64,000 nucleotides of DNA from Paenibacillus whitsoniae (GTDB taxonomy: Bacteria > Bacillota > Bacilli > Paenibacillales > NBRC-103111). Shown in pieces: positions 35,199 to 43,373 of this stretch. Below the pieces are notes generated by a model. It was not told the origin of the DNA. It saw nothing but the letters and a program-made list of their open reading frames with translations, and did not search any database. Made by a program: the position numbers and the translations under genes. Position 1 is the first letter of the stretch. Every line of letters begins with the position of its first letter. The stretch lies in the NCBI RefSeq assembly GCF_003955665.1, contig NZ_RXHU01000075.1, positions 61,670 to 125,669 on the forward strand, in the 5' to 3' direction.

Positions 35199-37283
35199 TT
35201 AGATCGCGCAGCTGACGCACTCCTCGACAGAGAGCTGGTTGGTTCGTGTATAGTAGAGCGATTTAAGCCCTTTATGCGCCGCGTACAAGTACATTCTGGC
35301 GAGCTGTCTCGTCGTCACATCGCTGTTCACGTGCAGAATCGTGGAAATCCCTTGATCGATATGCGGCTGAATTTCCGCGATCAGATCGAGAATTTTAAAC
35401 TGATCCATCTGATAAGCCGATTTATAGTAAAAATAGTTATCGCGCGACATGAACGGCATCGGATAGTACGTCGTCGAATTCGCATAGGTACGCGTTTCGA
35501 TTTGCTCTACGATCGGCATGACGCTGGATGTGGCATTCTGAATATACGAAATGCTTTGCGTCGGAGCGATCGCCAGACGGTACGCATGGTACAGACCGTT
35601 CGCTTTCACTTGCTCGCGAAGTGCCGCCCAGTCGTCCGGGGACGGTACCGGCATGCCTTCAAACAAAGCTTTCACTTTGTCCGTCTGAGGACGGTAGTCC
35701 GTTTCTACGTAACGCGTGAAGTAGGCACCGTTCGCATAGTCGGATTGCTCAAAGCCCTCGAACGTTTGTCCGGTCGCCTTCGCAATCTCCATACTTTTCT
35801 CAATGGAATAAAAGTTCATCGCAGCGAAAAACGCGCGTGCGAAATCCTTCGCCTCATCGCTTTCGTAGGCGATTTTGCTTTTGGACAGATAGCCGTGCAG
35901 ATTCATCACGCCCAGACCGACCGAATGCAGCTCCTTGTTCGCTTTCGCGACGCCCGGCGCATTCGAGATCGTCGTCATATCCGTTACGGATGTCAGGGCG
36001 ATCATGCCTTCGTGGACCGTTTCGCGCAACTTTTTGCGATCCATCACATTCGCGATGTTCATCGAAGCCAGGTTGCACGAAATATCCTTGCGGATGATGT
36101 CCTCCATCCCGTAATCATTAATCTCCGACGTCTCCTGCAGTTGGAAAATTTCCGTGCACAGGTTCGACATTTTGATGGAACCGAGCGACTTCAGGGCATG
36201 ATCCTTGTTCGCATTCGAGCGGTTCATGATGTACGGATAACCGGACTCGAGCTGCGTCGTCGCAATTTTCACGAGCATATCTCGCGCGCTCATCACGACT
36301 TTCTTCTTCACCTTCGGATTTGCCAAAAGCTCATCGTACATCTCGTCGAGATCGAGATCGTCCAGATGCTTGCCATATGCTTGCAGCACGGTATATGGAG
36401 CAAAAATATGTAACGGCTTGTTTTCTTCCGCCAGCTTGTAGAACTTGTTCGGCACGATCAGGCCGATCGACAACGTCTTCAAGCGGGATTTCTCGTCCGC
36501 GTTGATTTTTTTGCTGTCCAGGAACTCCATGACGTCCCAGCCGAAAATATTGTAGTACGCCGCGCCGGAGCCTTTGCGCTGCCCCATTTGATCCGCGTAG
36601 GAGAACGCGTCCTCCATTAGCTTGAGCACCGGCATAATGCCTTTCGCCGCACGCTCCACGCCTTTGATCGACTCGCCGCGCCCGCGAAGCTTGGACAGGT
36701 TGACGGCCACGCCGCCGCCGATTTTGGACAGCTGCATGCACGTTGCAAGGACATAGTTGATAGAGTTAAGAGAGTCGTCCATCTCCAGCAGGAAGCAGGA
36801 CACCATCTCGCCGCGCCGGCTTTTGCCTGCGTTCAGGAACGTCGGTGTCGCCGGTTGGAGGCGCTGCTCCATCATCGAAAGCGCCAGGGTGCGCGCCGTT
36901 TCGGCATTGCCGCGACCGAGGCTCAGCGCAACGATCGCCACGCGATCCGGGAAATGCTCGAGATAAAGCGATTTGTCATCGCTGCGAAGCGCGTAATCCG
37001 TATAAAATTTCGAAGCCGCCATGTAAGAAGCGAATTCGAATTGATTGTCGTGGGCCACTTGGAAAACGGAATTGACTTCCGCTTCCGTATATTGCTCATA
37101 GACGTTCTCGTAATAGTTATTCTCGATCATGTAGCGCACTTTCGAAGTTGTATCGGGGAATGTCAAGCTTTTGCTCAGCACTTCCTGCATGTAGACCTGT
37201 ACAGCTTCCTTGTCCTTCTCCAATTGAAAAAATCCGTCGCTACCGCGCTGCATTAATAGGTTGTTGAGTTCAATGTGCCGCAA
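35199..37283 (-). CDS. nrdE: Class Ib ribonucleotide reductase large subunit NrdE
   Basis: 694 residues from a TTG at 37283, chosen because AGGGGG lies 9 bases upstream; another TTG at 37304 lacks a ribosome site. Active-site features: MVSCFLLEMDDSLNSI with a substrate-site Cys, the radical and redox segment SNLCTEIFQLQ, ISCNLASMNI, and the C-terminal ECVSCAI pair that exchanges electrons with NrdH or thioredoxin. No N-terminal ATP cone, as usual for class Ib. It overlaps nrdI by 14 bases; no nrdH is present in this operon. Confidence 0.95.
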   Translation of the reverse strand: MRHIELNNLLMQRGSDGFFQLEKDKEAVQVYMQEVLSKSLTFPDTTSKVRYMIENNYYENVYEQYTEAEVNSVFQVAHDNQFEFASYMAASKFYTDYALRSDDKSLYLEHFPDRVAIVALSLGRGNAETARTLALSMMEQRLQPATPTFLNAGKSRRGEMVSCFLLEMDDSLNSINYVLATCMQLSKIGGGVAVNLSKLRGRGESIKGVERAAKGIMPVLKLMEDAFSYADQMGQRKGSGAAYYNIFGWDVMEFLDSKKINADEKSRLKTLSIGLIVPNKFYKLAEENKPLHIFAPYTVLQAYGKHLDDLDLDEMYDELLANPKVKKKVVMSARDMLVKIATTQLESGYPYIMNRSNANKDHALKSLGSIKMSNLCTEIFQLQETSEINDYGMEDIIRKDISCNLASMNIANVMDRKKLRETVHEGMIALTSVTDMTTISNAPGVAKANKELHSVGLGVMNLHGYLSKSKIAYESDEAKDFARAFFAAMNFYSIEKSMEIAKATGQTFEGFEQSDYANGAYFTRYVETDYRPQTDKVKALFEGMPVPSPDDWAALREQVKANGLYHAYRLAIAPTQSISYIQNATSSVMPIVEQIETRTYANSTTYYPMPFMSRDNYFYYKSAYQMDQFKILDLIAEIQPHIDQGISTILHVNSDVTTRQLARMYLYAAHKGLKSLYYTRTNQLSVEECVSCAI

Positions 37284-37629
37284 TTGCTTGTACCCCCTGA
37301 ACAAATCGTTCTACATCTTTTTTAGTGCCGGATAATTCGAATTTCGTTAGGACAGGCACATCGTACAGCTGTGCGATCGTATCCGCGCTCTTGGCGAAGC
37401 CGTCGCCCCAGTTCCGGTTGCCGCTTGCTGCAACGCCGATCAGCCTCTCGCCGTTGTTCGCAAGGAACGTAGCGACCTTCTCAGGCACTTGACCAAATCC
37501 GGTTGTATAGGTGACGAGTACGAATGGCTCTTCCATCGTCATCGCTTCCTCAATTTGCACGGCAGGCAAAGCTGTCTTCGCAATAAAGCGGCGAACATTG
37601 CCAGTCTTGGAATCATAGGCTATCAGCAT
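37270..37629 (-). CDS. nrdI: Flavodoxin-like NrdI
   Basis: 119 residues. FMN-binding flavodoxin fold: IAYDSKTGNVRRF at the start, LVTYTTGFGQVPEKV in the middle and GVAASGNRNWGDGF near 85. NrdI supplies oxidant for building the dimanganese-tyrosyl cofactor of NrdF. First gene of nrdI-nrdE-nrdF; GGAGATCG lies upstream of the ATG. Confidence 0.95.
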   Translation of the reverse strand: MLIAYDSKTGNVRRFIAKTALPAVQIEEAMTMEEPFVLVTYTTGFGQVPEKVATFLANNGERLIGVAASGNRNWGDGFAKSADTIAQLYDVPVLTKFELSGTKKDVERFVQGVQAIAAH

Positions 37630-37870
37630 AGGATCGATCTCCTGTCTCTCTCAAATTCGCGGTATGTCCGGTTCAACGATGAAACCCAATATGTAGTATT
37701 CAACCGCTCAAGATGTCGCCAGCCTGCTCGTCCAAACGCTAGCGTTTCGACAAAATTGGCTGCAGGCCGAACCCCCGAATCGGGGCAAAAAAAAGCGGAA
37801 AACAGCGATATCATCGGCTTTTCAGCACTTTCTCCGGCTTTAGCTCCGATGTTCGGAATCCGCTCATTTG

Positions 37871-37923
37871 CACGACATCTAGTTGATAGATTCAAATTTA
37901 TATCAAGATATAGTGTTTGTCAA
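37871..37923 (-). promoter_or_regulatory. nrd promoter with two NrdR-box-like sites
   Basis: Minus strand: -35 TTGACA (37918-37923) and TATAAA (37897-37902). A 16-base box ACACTATATCTTGATA (37901-37916) fits the NrdR consensus acaCwAtATaTwGtgt in most positions and lies between and on these hexamers. A weaker box with CTAGAT (37871-37886) lies 30 bases away, about three helical turns, as is usual for NrdR pairs. The leader from here to nrdI is about 240 bases. Confidence 0.5.
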
Positions 37924-38164
37924 CGATCTAAAAGTCCCAAATCCCCCTTCAAGTCATCGAATCTCAGGCAGGGCGTGGCCTCTCGGCTTTAAAAAATTTA
38001 TTTTCGAAAAACACTTGATTTTTTCGAAAATGTCGAATCCATAATTCGGATGGCCTACCACAATATCTAGGGGGCGACGTCTATCATTTTGCCCTCTTCT
38101 AACCCCTCTACAAGCCTCTCAGAGGCTTTCTATGACGACGCCTGATAGATTGATCCCGAGCCGC
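37924..38164. other. Intergenic stretch between serC and nrd, no gene seen
   Basis: AT-rich and GC-rich patches without a supported open frame. TTTTCGAAAA occurs twice (near 38001 and 38022) and AAGCCTCTcAGAGGCTT makes a tight palindrome near 38112-38128. No riboswitch was recognised here or in the 240-base nrd leader. Confidence 0.5.
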
Positions 38165-38206
38165 AAAAAAGCTACCCATACGCACACGAGGTGCGATGGA
38201 TAGCTT
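38165..38206 (-). terminator. Terminator of serC
   Basis: On the minus strand GCTA-CCAT-CGCAC and its complement GTGCG-ATGG-TAGC form an interrupted stem followed by TTTTTT, 20 bases after the serC stop. Confidence 0.8.
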
Positions 38207-38225
38207 CTCCCTGACGGATGCTGGA

Positions 38226-39314
38226 TTAGCTGTTGCGTGATTGGAAATCAGCCATGAAATCGGCCAGCGCTTTGCACGATGCATAAGGCACGGCATTGTA
38301 GGTGGAAGCGCGCAAACCGCCGACGCTCCGGTGGCCTTTCAGACCGACGAAGCCGTTCTTCTCGGATTCTTTCACAAATTGCTTCTCGAGCTCTTCGTTT
38401 TGCAAACGGAACGTAATGTTCATCGGCGAACGACTGCCTGTGTCGACCGGTCCGCGGTAGAAGCCGCCGCTTTGATCGATCGCCGAATAGATCAAGCCCG
38501 CTTTTTCGATATTGTTTTTCTCGATGACGCTGAGACCGCCTTGCTCTTCGATCCATTTCAGTACAAGATTCACCATGTAGATGGAGTAAGCCGGAGGCGT
38601 ATTGTACAAGGAGTTGTTCTTGCTATGCGTCTCGTAACGCATCATGGTCGGAATCGATTTCGGCAGGTCTTGCAGCATCTCATCCTTGATGATCGCCACC
38701 GTAACGCCGGACGGCCCAAGGTTCTTCTGCGCGCCCGCATAGATCATGCTGAACTTGGAAACATCTACCGGACGGCTTAGAATGTCGCTCGACATATCCG
38801 CAATCAATGGAATATTGCCGGTTTCCGGGAAAGCCTGGAACTGAGCGCCTTCGATCGTTTCATTGGACGTCACGTGCAGGTACGCGGAATTCGGATCGAG
38901 CTTGATTTCGCTCAAATCCGGAATTTTCATAAACTTCTGCTCGGCAGAGCTTGCTGCGATCGCAACTTCGCCGAACAGTTTCGCTTCTTGAATCGCTTTC
39001 TCCGCCCAAGCGCCGGTTAGCACATAGCTGCCCACTTTGCCCGCTTTCAGGAAGTTCATCGGAATCATGGCGAATTGCGTACTTGCGCCGCCTTGCAGGA
39101 ACAAGATCTGATACCCGTTCGGAATGCCGAAAATACGTTTCAAGAGCTCCTGCGTTTCATTGTGAACTTGCTCGTATTCCGCGCTGCGATGAGAAATTTC
39201 CATAATGGACATGCCGATACCCTTAAAATCGACAAATTCCTCTTGTGCTCTCTGCAGCACTTCCAGCGGCAGCGCCGCAGGCCCCGCATTAAAGTTAAAC
39301 GCTCGATTTCCCAT
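38226..39314 (-). CDS. serC: Phosphoserine aminotransferase SerC
   Basis: 362 residues from ATG 39314 (AAAGGTG upstream); the frame stays open further back but without a ribosome site. Starts NRAFNFNAGPAALPLEVL, a SerC signature; LFLQGGASTQFAMIPMN, the PLP lysine in YAGAQKNLGPSGVT, and KGHRSVGGLRASTYNA at the C-terminus. It makes 3-phosphoserine from 3-phosphohydroxypyruvate and glutamate in serine synthesis and can serve in pyridoxine synthesis. Single gene with its own terminator. Confidence 0.96.
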   Translation of the reverse strand: MGNRAFNFNAGPAALPLEVLQRAQEEFVDFKGIGMSIMEISHRSAEYEQVHNETQELLKRIFGIPNGYQILFLQGGASTQFAMIPMNFLKAGKVGSYVLTGAWAEKAIQEAKLFGEVAIAASSAEQKFMKIPDLSEIKLDPNSAYLHVTSNETIEGAQFQAFPETGNIPLIADMSSDILSRPVDVSKFSMIYAGAQKNLGPSGVTVAIIKDEMLQDLPKSIPTMMRYETHSKNNSLYNTPPAYSIYMVNLVLKWIEEQGGLSVIEKNNIEKAGLIYSAIDQSGGFYRGPVDTGSRSPMNITFRLQNEELEKQFVKESEKNGFVGLKGHRSVGGLRASTYNAVPYASCKALADFMADFQSRNS

Positions 39315-39416
39315 GATGCACACACCTTTGCAAATTTGTATTATGGCTATGATAGCAATATTCTGCCCAAGCATCAAGTAAAAACTGGGACAAAACGACC
39401 GCTGCAAGAGGGTGCT

Positions 39417-39953
39417 TCACGATAAATACACATGAATACCTTTGTAAATTTCCACCATTTCCTCCAGTTTCATACGAACAAGTCCACTAGAGGATGGACA
39501 GACGTATTCCACAATCCCGGGGGTGACAGGAGGCAATTGGCTTCCCCACCCCATCCCTTTGCGGCCGCTATACTGCTCATAGACGCCTTTGCCGACGAAG
39601 CAAGCCACCTGAGGCCGGTACAAGGCGAGCTTTTCCTGCAAAATGCGACGGCCCTCGCGATACTCCTCGGGCGTAATATCTGCTGCCGCTACGGTCGGCC
39701 GCGCCACGATATTCGTGAACCCGAACCCCATCGCCAGCAGCTCGCCGTCCTCCTCCGGCTTCACGAGCCGCGACGTAAATCCTGCCTCATGCAGAATGCG
39801 GTAAAACTTGTTCGTCGGATTCGCATAATGATGACCGGTTTCCGAGGAGCGGATACTCGGATTATAGCCGACGAACAGAATCCGCAGCCCTTCGCGCACA
39901 TGATCCATGATGTATTCGTACTCTGCCACCTGCCTATCGTCCCTCCCTCGCAT
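39417..39953 (-). CDS. mug: G/U mismatch-specific DNA glycosylase Mug
   Basis: 178 residues of the uracil-DNA glycosylase superfamily, MUG/TDG branch. Motif 1 VGYNPSIRSSETGHHYANPT near 28-47, then NKFYRILHEAGF, and motif 2-like VCPSSSGLVR near 150. It excises uracil or thymine opposite guanine. The start is uncertain: ATG 39953 lacks a clear ribosome site and a later GTG follows GGGAGG. It lies 15 bases downstream of the DUF1501 gene, so it may be part of that operon. Confidence 0.85.
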   Translation of the reverse strand: MRGRDDRQVAEYEYIMDHVREGLRILFVGYNPSIRSSETGHHYANPTNKFYRILHEAGFTSRLVKPEEDGELLAMGFGFTNIVARPTVAAADITPEEYREGRRILQEKLALYRPQVACFVGKGVYEQYSGRKGMGWGSQLPPVTPGIVEYVCPSSSGLVRMKLEEMVEIYKGIHVYLS

Positions 39954-39968
39954 CGCGCTAACACCGCG

Positions 39969-41201
39969 CTAAATAAACTTCAAATTCTCATAAGCTTTTC
40001 CGAGCACAGATCTGGTGTCGCCCTGGAGCCACTGCTCGATCAGCGTCGCATAGACACTGCGGAAATCCACCTCATATTTCAAATCCCCGTTGTCGAGGGA
40101 ACTGAGACTTGGATAAGCCCCGTACAAGCCGCCTTTGACCTTGCCGCCGATGACGAACACCGGTGCCGCTGTGCCATGGTCCGTGCCGCCGCTGCCGTTC
40201 TCCTTCACCCTGCGGCCAAACTCCGAGAACATCATCACGGCAACACGATCCTGCAAGCCCTGCGCCTCCAAATCTTTATAAAAAGCCGTCAGGCCCTCAT
40301 CCACCGTCGTCAGCACGCGCGCATGCTGAAGCTTCTCGTCCGCGTGATCGTCGAAGCCGCCCACCTGCACTTGAAACAGCCGCGTCCCGGAATTGCCGGC
40401 GAGCAGCTTCGTCACCAGCTGTAAATCCTGGGCGAATGTCGTTCGCGGGTATTCGACTTTGCTCATATAGCCCGCTTTAAGCGATTGGATCGCCTCCACG
40501 CTGCGGTACGCCTCGCTGCCGCGATTCGACACGACGCGCAGCGGATCCAGCGTACCACTGCCGCCGTACATCTCAAGAAACGCTTGCGTCAGGCGGTTCT
40601 TCTCCATCATCCCCGTCTTCGGGTCGATCAGATGGTAGGCTTCCAGCGACTGCACGACGGGAAAGCTCATCGTCTCCGAGGCAAAAGCTTTGCTCCCCGC
40701 GCTGCCAACCTGAATCGCCTTCAGCGGATTGTTGTCGCTGCCCAGCGACGATTCCGCATAACGAGCAAGCCAGCCGCTGCGGATCACCTTCTCCGGCTCG
40801 GCGGTCTGCCAAATCTCCATCGAGCGAAAATGCGAATGATCCGGCTTGGGATAGCCGACTCCTTGTATAATCGCCATTTTTCCCAGTTTATATAAGGCGG
40901 CGAGGCCTGGCAAGCTCGGATGCAAGCCGACGCGGTTGTCGAGCGGAAGCACATCTTTCTGTTGATAAGCCAGCGTCGGCCGAGCATCGTAGTAGGCTCC
41001 TTGCCCATACGGAATCAACGTATTGATACCGTCATTGCCGCCGCTGAGCTGTACAACGACCAGAATCGGATCTTCCGTCTTCGCATCCTGTCCCCCCGCA
41101 AAAATCGACCGCCCCGTCTCCGTGAACAGAGCGCCGCCGAGTCCCAGCGCAGCAAACAGCGTCGTGCCTTTAATCAGAAAATCTCTCCGCGTCAGCTTCA
41201 T
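39969..41201 (-). CDS. DUF1501 protein with Tat signal
   Basis: 410 residues. The twin-arginine signal is KLTRRDFLIKGTTLFAALGL, so it is exported folded. DUF1501 (sulfatase/alkaline-phosphatase-like fold) features: VVVQLSGGNDGINTLIPYG, HPSLPGLAALY, GYPKPDHSHFRSMEIWQT, and near the end MMFSEFGRRVKENGSGGTDHGTAAP. The function of this family is not established; it almost always occurs with a DUF1800 protein, as here, 14 bases upstream. Confidence 0.92.
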   Translation of the reverse strand: MKLTRRDFLIKGTTLFAALGLGGALFTETGRSIFAGGQDAKTEDPILVVVQLSGGNDGINTLIPYGQGAYYDARPTLAYQQKDVLPLDNRVGLHPSLPGLAALYKLGKMAIIQGVGYPKPDHSHFRSMEIWQTAEPEKVIRSGWLARYAESSLGSDNNPLKAIQVGSAGSKAFASETMSFPVVQSLEAYHLIDPKTGMMEKNRLTQAFLEMYGGSGTLDPLRVVSNRGSEAYRSVEAIQSLKAGYMSKVEYPRTTFAQDLQLVTKLLAGNSGTRLFQVQVGGFDDHADEKLQHARVLTTVDEGLTAFYKDLEAQGLQDRVAVMMFSEFGRRVKENGSGGTDHGTAAPVFVIGGKVKGGLYGAYPSLSSLDNGDLKYEVDFRSVYATLIEQWLQGDTRSVLGKAYENLKFI

Positions 41202-41215
41202 CTGCTCGCCTCCTC

Positions 41216-42538
41216 TTATTTCATTTGTGCTTCCGGGCTGATCAGCACAAGCTGGAGCAGCCCTCGCAAACCGGTCGTGTTCATCTTCTTGCTATGGACA
41301 AGCGAATCATTCGCATAGCTGCTGAGGCTCGCCTGCGTCTTCTCAGATAACGTCGCGATCCCCAGCCGCTCCGCCCAGAGCTGGACCCAGGCGGCCGCCT
41401 GCACCGGCGCCTGAGGCTTCCAATCGGCGGACGTCAGCTTCGCTGAGCCGATGCTTTTGGCAATACCCTCGGCGAACTGGAATCGCGCCAGCAAATTGTT
41501 CGACGTCAGCCAGGCCTGGCCGCCGCGCCAACCCGCCACATCGGGTGGTACGAACAGCTCCTGGCCCATCCTGCGCATGGCCTGCGCGTGGCCTTTGGCC
41601 GGAGCGACACCCGTCATGCGCAGAGTGCCGGCGACATAATCCGCCGGCGTTTTGATGAGCGCGAGGCGCAGCTTCTCGTCGTAGAACTCGTCTGCGAGGA
41701 ACAGCTCGCGCAGCACGTCGCCGACGGTCGGCTTCGCCGCGAAGTCCGCCGCCACCTTTTGCACCCAGCTCTCGGACGGCGTATCCGTCGCAAAAAAGTT
41801 CAGCAGCTTCGTCGCCATGAACACCGGCAGTGCCTTTTGATGAAAAAGAATGTCGACCGCATCGACCGCATCCAGCTTGCCCGACTCCCCGAGCAGCGTT
41901 TTGATGTCGCCATCATGCTGCTTCGCGTTAAAGGCCACCTCGTGCGTCTCCTTGTTGTACGTCCAGCCTGTAAAAGCCCGCGCAGCCTCCTTCACGTCCG
42001 TCTCGGTATAATGACCGATCCCGAGCGTGAATAGCTCCATCGCCTCTCGGGCATAATTTTCATTCGGCTTGCCCTTCTTGTTCTTGTTCGCGTCTAGCCA
42101 GATCATCATCGCCGGGTCTTGGCCGATGGCGTTCACAAGCTCCTTGAAATTGCCCAGCGCGTATTTCCGGAACAGCTCGTTCTGCTGCGCCATGAGCGCC
42201 GCATCCTTCACCTTGTAATTGGCCGTCGCAAAATGGCCATGCCAAAACAGCGTCATCTTCTCGATCAGCGGCGCCGGCGTGGCAACCATCCGATACAGCC
42301 AGTAGAGCTGCTGATCGGCAATTTGCTGCGGATCGAGCGCCTTGGCGCCGTCCGTTTTGAACTGATCGAACGCGAGCGGAGCCTGCGCGCCCTCAACGAA
42401 GGGGACACCGGCGATCAGGCGCCCCACTGTCTCTTCCCGTCCAAGCGAGACGCTGGCCGCAACGTCTGCTTGGCTAGCGCCAAACCCGGCTCGCGATAAC
42501 AGATGAACCGCTTCCTTCTTCGTCCACTGGATGCTCAT
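41216..42538 (-). CDS. DUF1800 protein
   Basis: 440 residues from ATG 42538, preceded by GGGAGG at 11 bases. DUF1800 features: HLLSRAGFGAS near the start, LFWHGHFATANYKV, LDANKNKKGKPNENYAREAM ELFTLG split over 165-190, FTGWTYN, and VRELF/ADEFYD-type segments before DVAGWRGGQAWL. No signal peptide is seen. Partner of the DUF1501 gene, in one operon; biochemical role unknown. Confidence 0.9.
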   Translation of the reverse strand: MSIQWTKKEAVHLLSRAGFGASQADVAASVSLGREETVGRLIAGVPFVEGAQAPLAFDQFKTDGAKALDPQQIADQQLYWLYRMVATPAPLIEKMTLFWHGHFATANYKVKDAALMAQQNELFRKYALGNFKELVNAIGQDPAMMIWLDANKNKKGKPNENYAREAMELFTLGIGHYTETDVKEAARAFTGWTYNKETHEVAFNAKQHDGDIKTLLGESGKLDAVDAVDILFHQKALPVFMATKLLNFFATDTPSESWVQKVAADFAAKPTVGDVLRELFLADEFYDEKLRLALIKTPADYVAGTLRMTGVAPAKGHAQAMRRMGQELFVPPDVAGWRGGQAWLTSNNLLARFQFAEGIAKSIGSAKLTSADWKPQAPVQAAAWVQLWAERLGIATLSEKTQASLSSYANDSLVHSKKMNTTGLRGLLQLVLISPEAQMK

Positions 42539-42620
42539 ACGCAAAGGGACCTCCCGACCATTTTTGCCTAACTGTAGCATGGAAATGTGTCAAAAGTATG
42601 TACTCCGCCCCCAACACAAA

Positions 42621-42647
42621 GAAACAAGCCCATGATGAGCTTGTTTC
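42621..42647 (-). terminator. Hairpin after the FMN reductase gene
   Basis: Perfect 9-base stem GAAACAAGC / GCTTGTTTC with a 9-base loop, 16 bases after the stop at 42664. The T tract on the minus strand is short (TTTCTTTG), so efficiency is uncertain. Confidence 0.55.
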
Positions 42648-42663
42648 CTAATGTATCGTTCTA

Positions 42664-43215
42664 TTATTTACCGGCGGATAATTGCTTGGCCAGCGAGAGG
42701 AAAGAGCCGACAACGTGACGAATCCGTTTGTCGATTCCCGCTTCGACCTCCTCCAGATTGGCCTCCGGCTGGAAGCTCTTGCGCTGGTCGCCGCCGATGG
42801 AAATCCATTCCGGGCAGTTAATGCCGTGCAAATTGCGCACGATCGTTTGCAGCTGGGTCAGCGAGCTTACTGCGATAGCCCCGCCGGAGGAGCTGACGGA
42901 AAGCACCGCTTTTTGACTAAAATAATCCTTGTTAACGTGATCCAGCGCATTCTTGAGCACACCGGAAATGGAGCTGTGGTACTCGGCTGTAGCCAGCACA
43001 ATCGCGTCGGCATGGAACAAGGCTTGTTTGAAGGCTTTCAGCGCTTCATGCCCTTCATAGCCGCCTTCCGGCGAGTAGAAAGGCAGCGGCGCTTCGTACA
43101 GATCCAGAAGCGTCGCCTCATGCCCTTCCAGAGCGATTAATTTCTGAATATAGACGGACAATTTGGTACTTGTAGCGAGTTTATGATTGCTGCCTGCAAC
43201 AATTGCAATTTTCAT
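42664..43215 (-). CDS. NADPH-dependent FMN reductase (azoreductase-like)
   Basis: 183 residues with a flavodoxin-like fold. FMN phosphate loop GSNHKLATSTKLS (8-20), PFYSPEGG, the FMN-contact motif ATAEYHSSISGVLKNALDHV (75-94) and SVSSSGGAIA. Related proteins (YhdA, ChrR, ArsH type) reduce FMN, quinones, azo dyes or chromate with NAD(P)H; the physiological substrate cannot be told. Single gene. Confidence 0.9.
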   Translation of the reverse strand: MKIAIVAGSNHKLATSTKLSVYIQKLIALEGHEATLLDLYEAPLPFYSPEGGYEGHEALKAFKQALFHADAIVLATAEYHSSISGVLKNALDHVNKDYFSQKAVLSVSSSGGAIAVSSLTQLQTIVRNLHGINCPEWISIGGDQRKSFQPEANLEEVEAGIDKRIRHVVGSFLSLAKQLSAGK

Positions 43216-43313
43216 GACTTACATTCCTTCCATGAATGAGTTGGTTCGCTTGGTGCGGTCTTTTTATTATACCGAAGTTCACATGAATTTCCAGCTTTAT
43301 TTAAAATTATTAT

Positions 43314-43348
43314 AAATAAAAAACCGTTCCTCCCTTAAGGAGAAACGG
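43314..43348 (-). terminator. Terminator of glnA
   Basis: On the minus strand CCGTTTCTCC and GGGAGGAACGG pair around TTAA and are followed by TTTTTTATTTA; 25 bases after the stop. Confidence 0.85.
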
Positions 43349-43373
43349 CTTTCTTCTATAATAGTGCTAGAGA

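Noticed and set aside
34053..36413. Open frame of 786 codons on the plus strand
   Set aside because: It is antisense to nrdF and nrdE, lacks a ribosome site, and its Arg/His/Val-rich translation is typical of a shadow frame in GC-rich DNA.
37630..37870. Possible riboswitch in the nrd leader
   Set aside because: Small hairpins (CCCCGATTCGGGG, AACGCTAGCGTT) are present but no cobalamin or other riboswitch core could be recognised.
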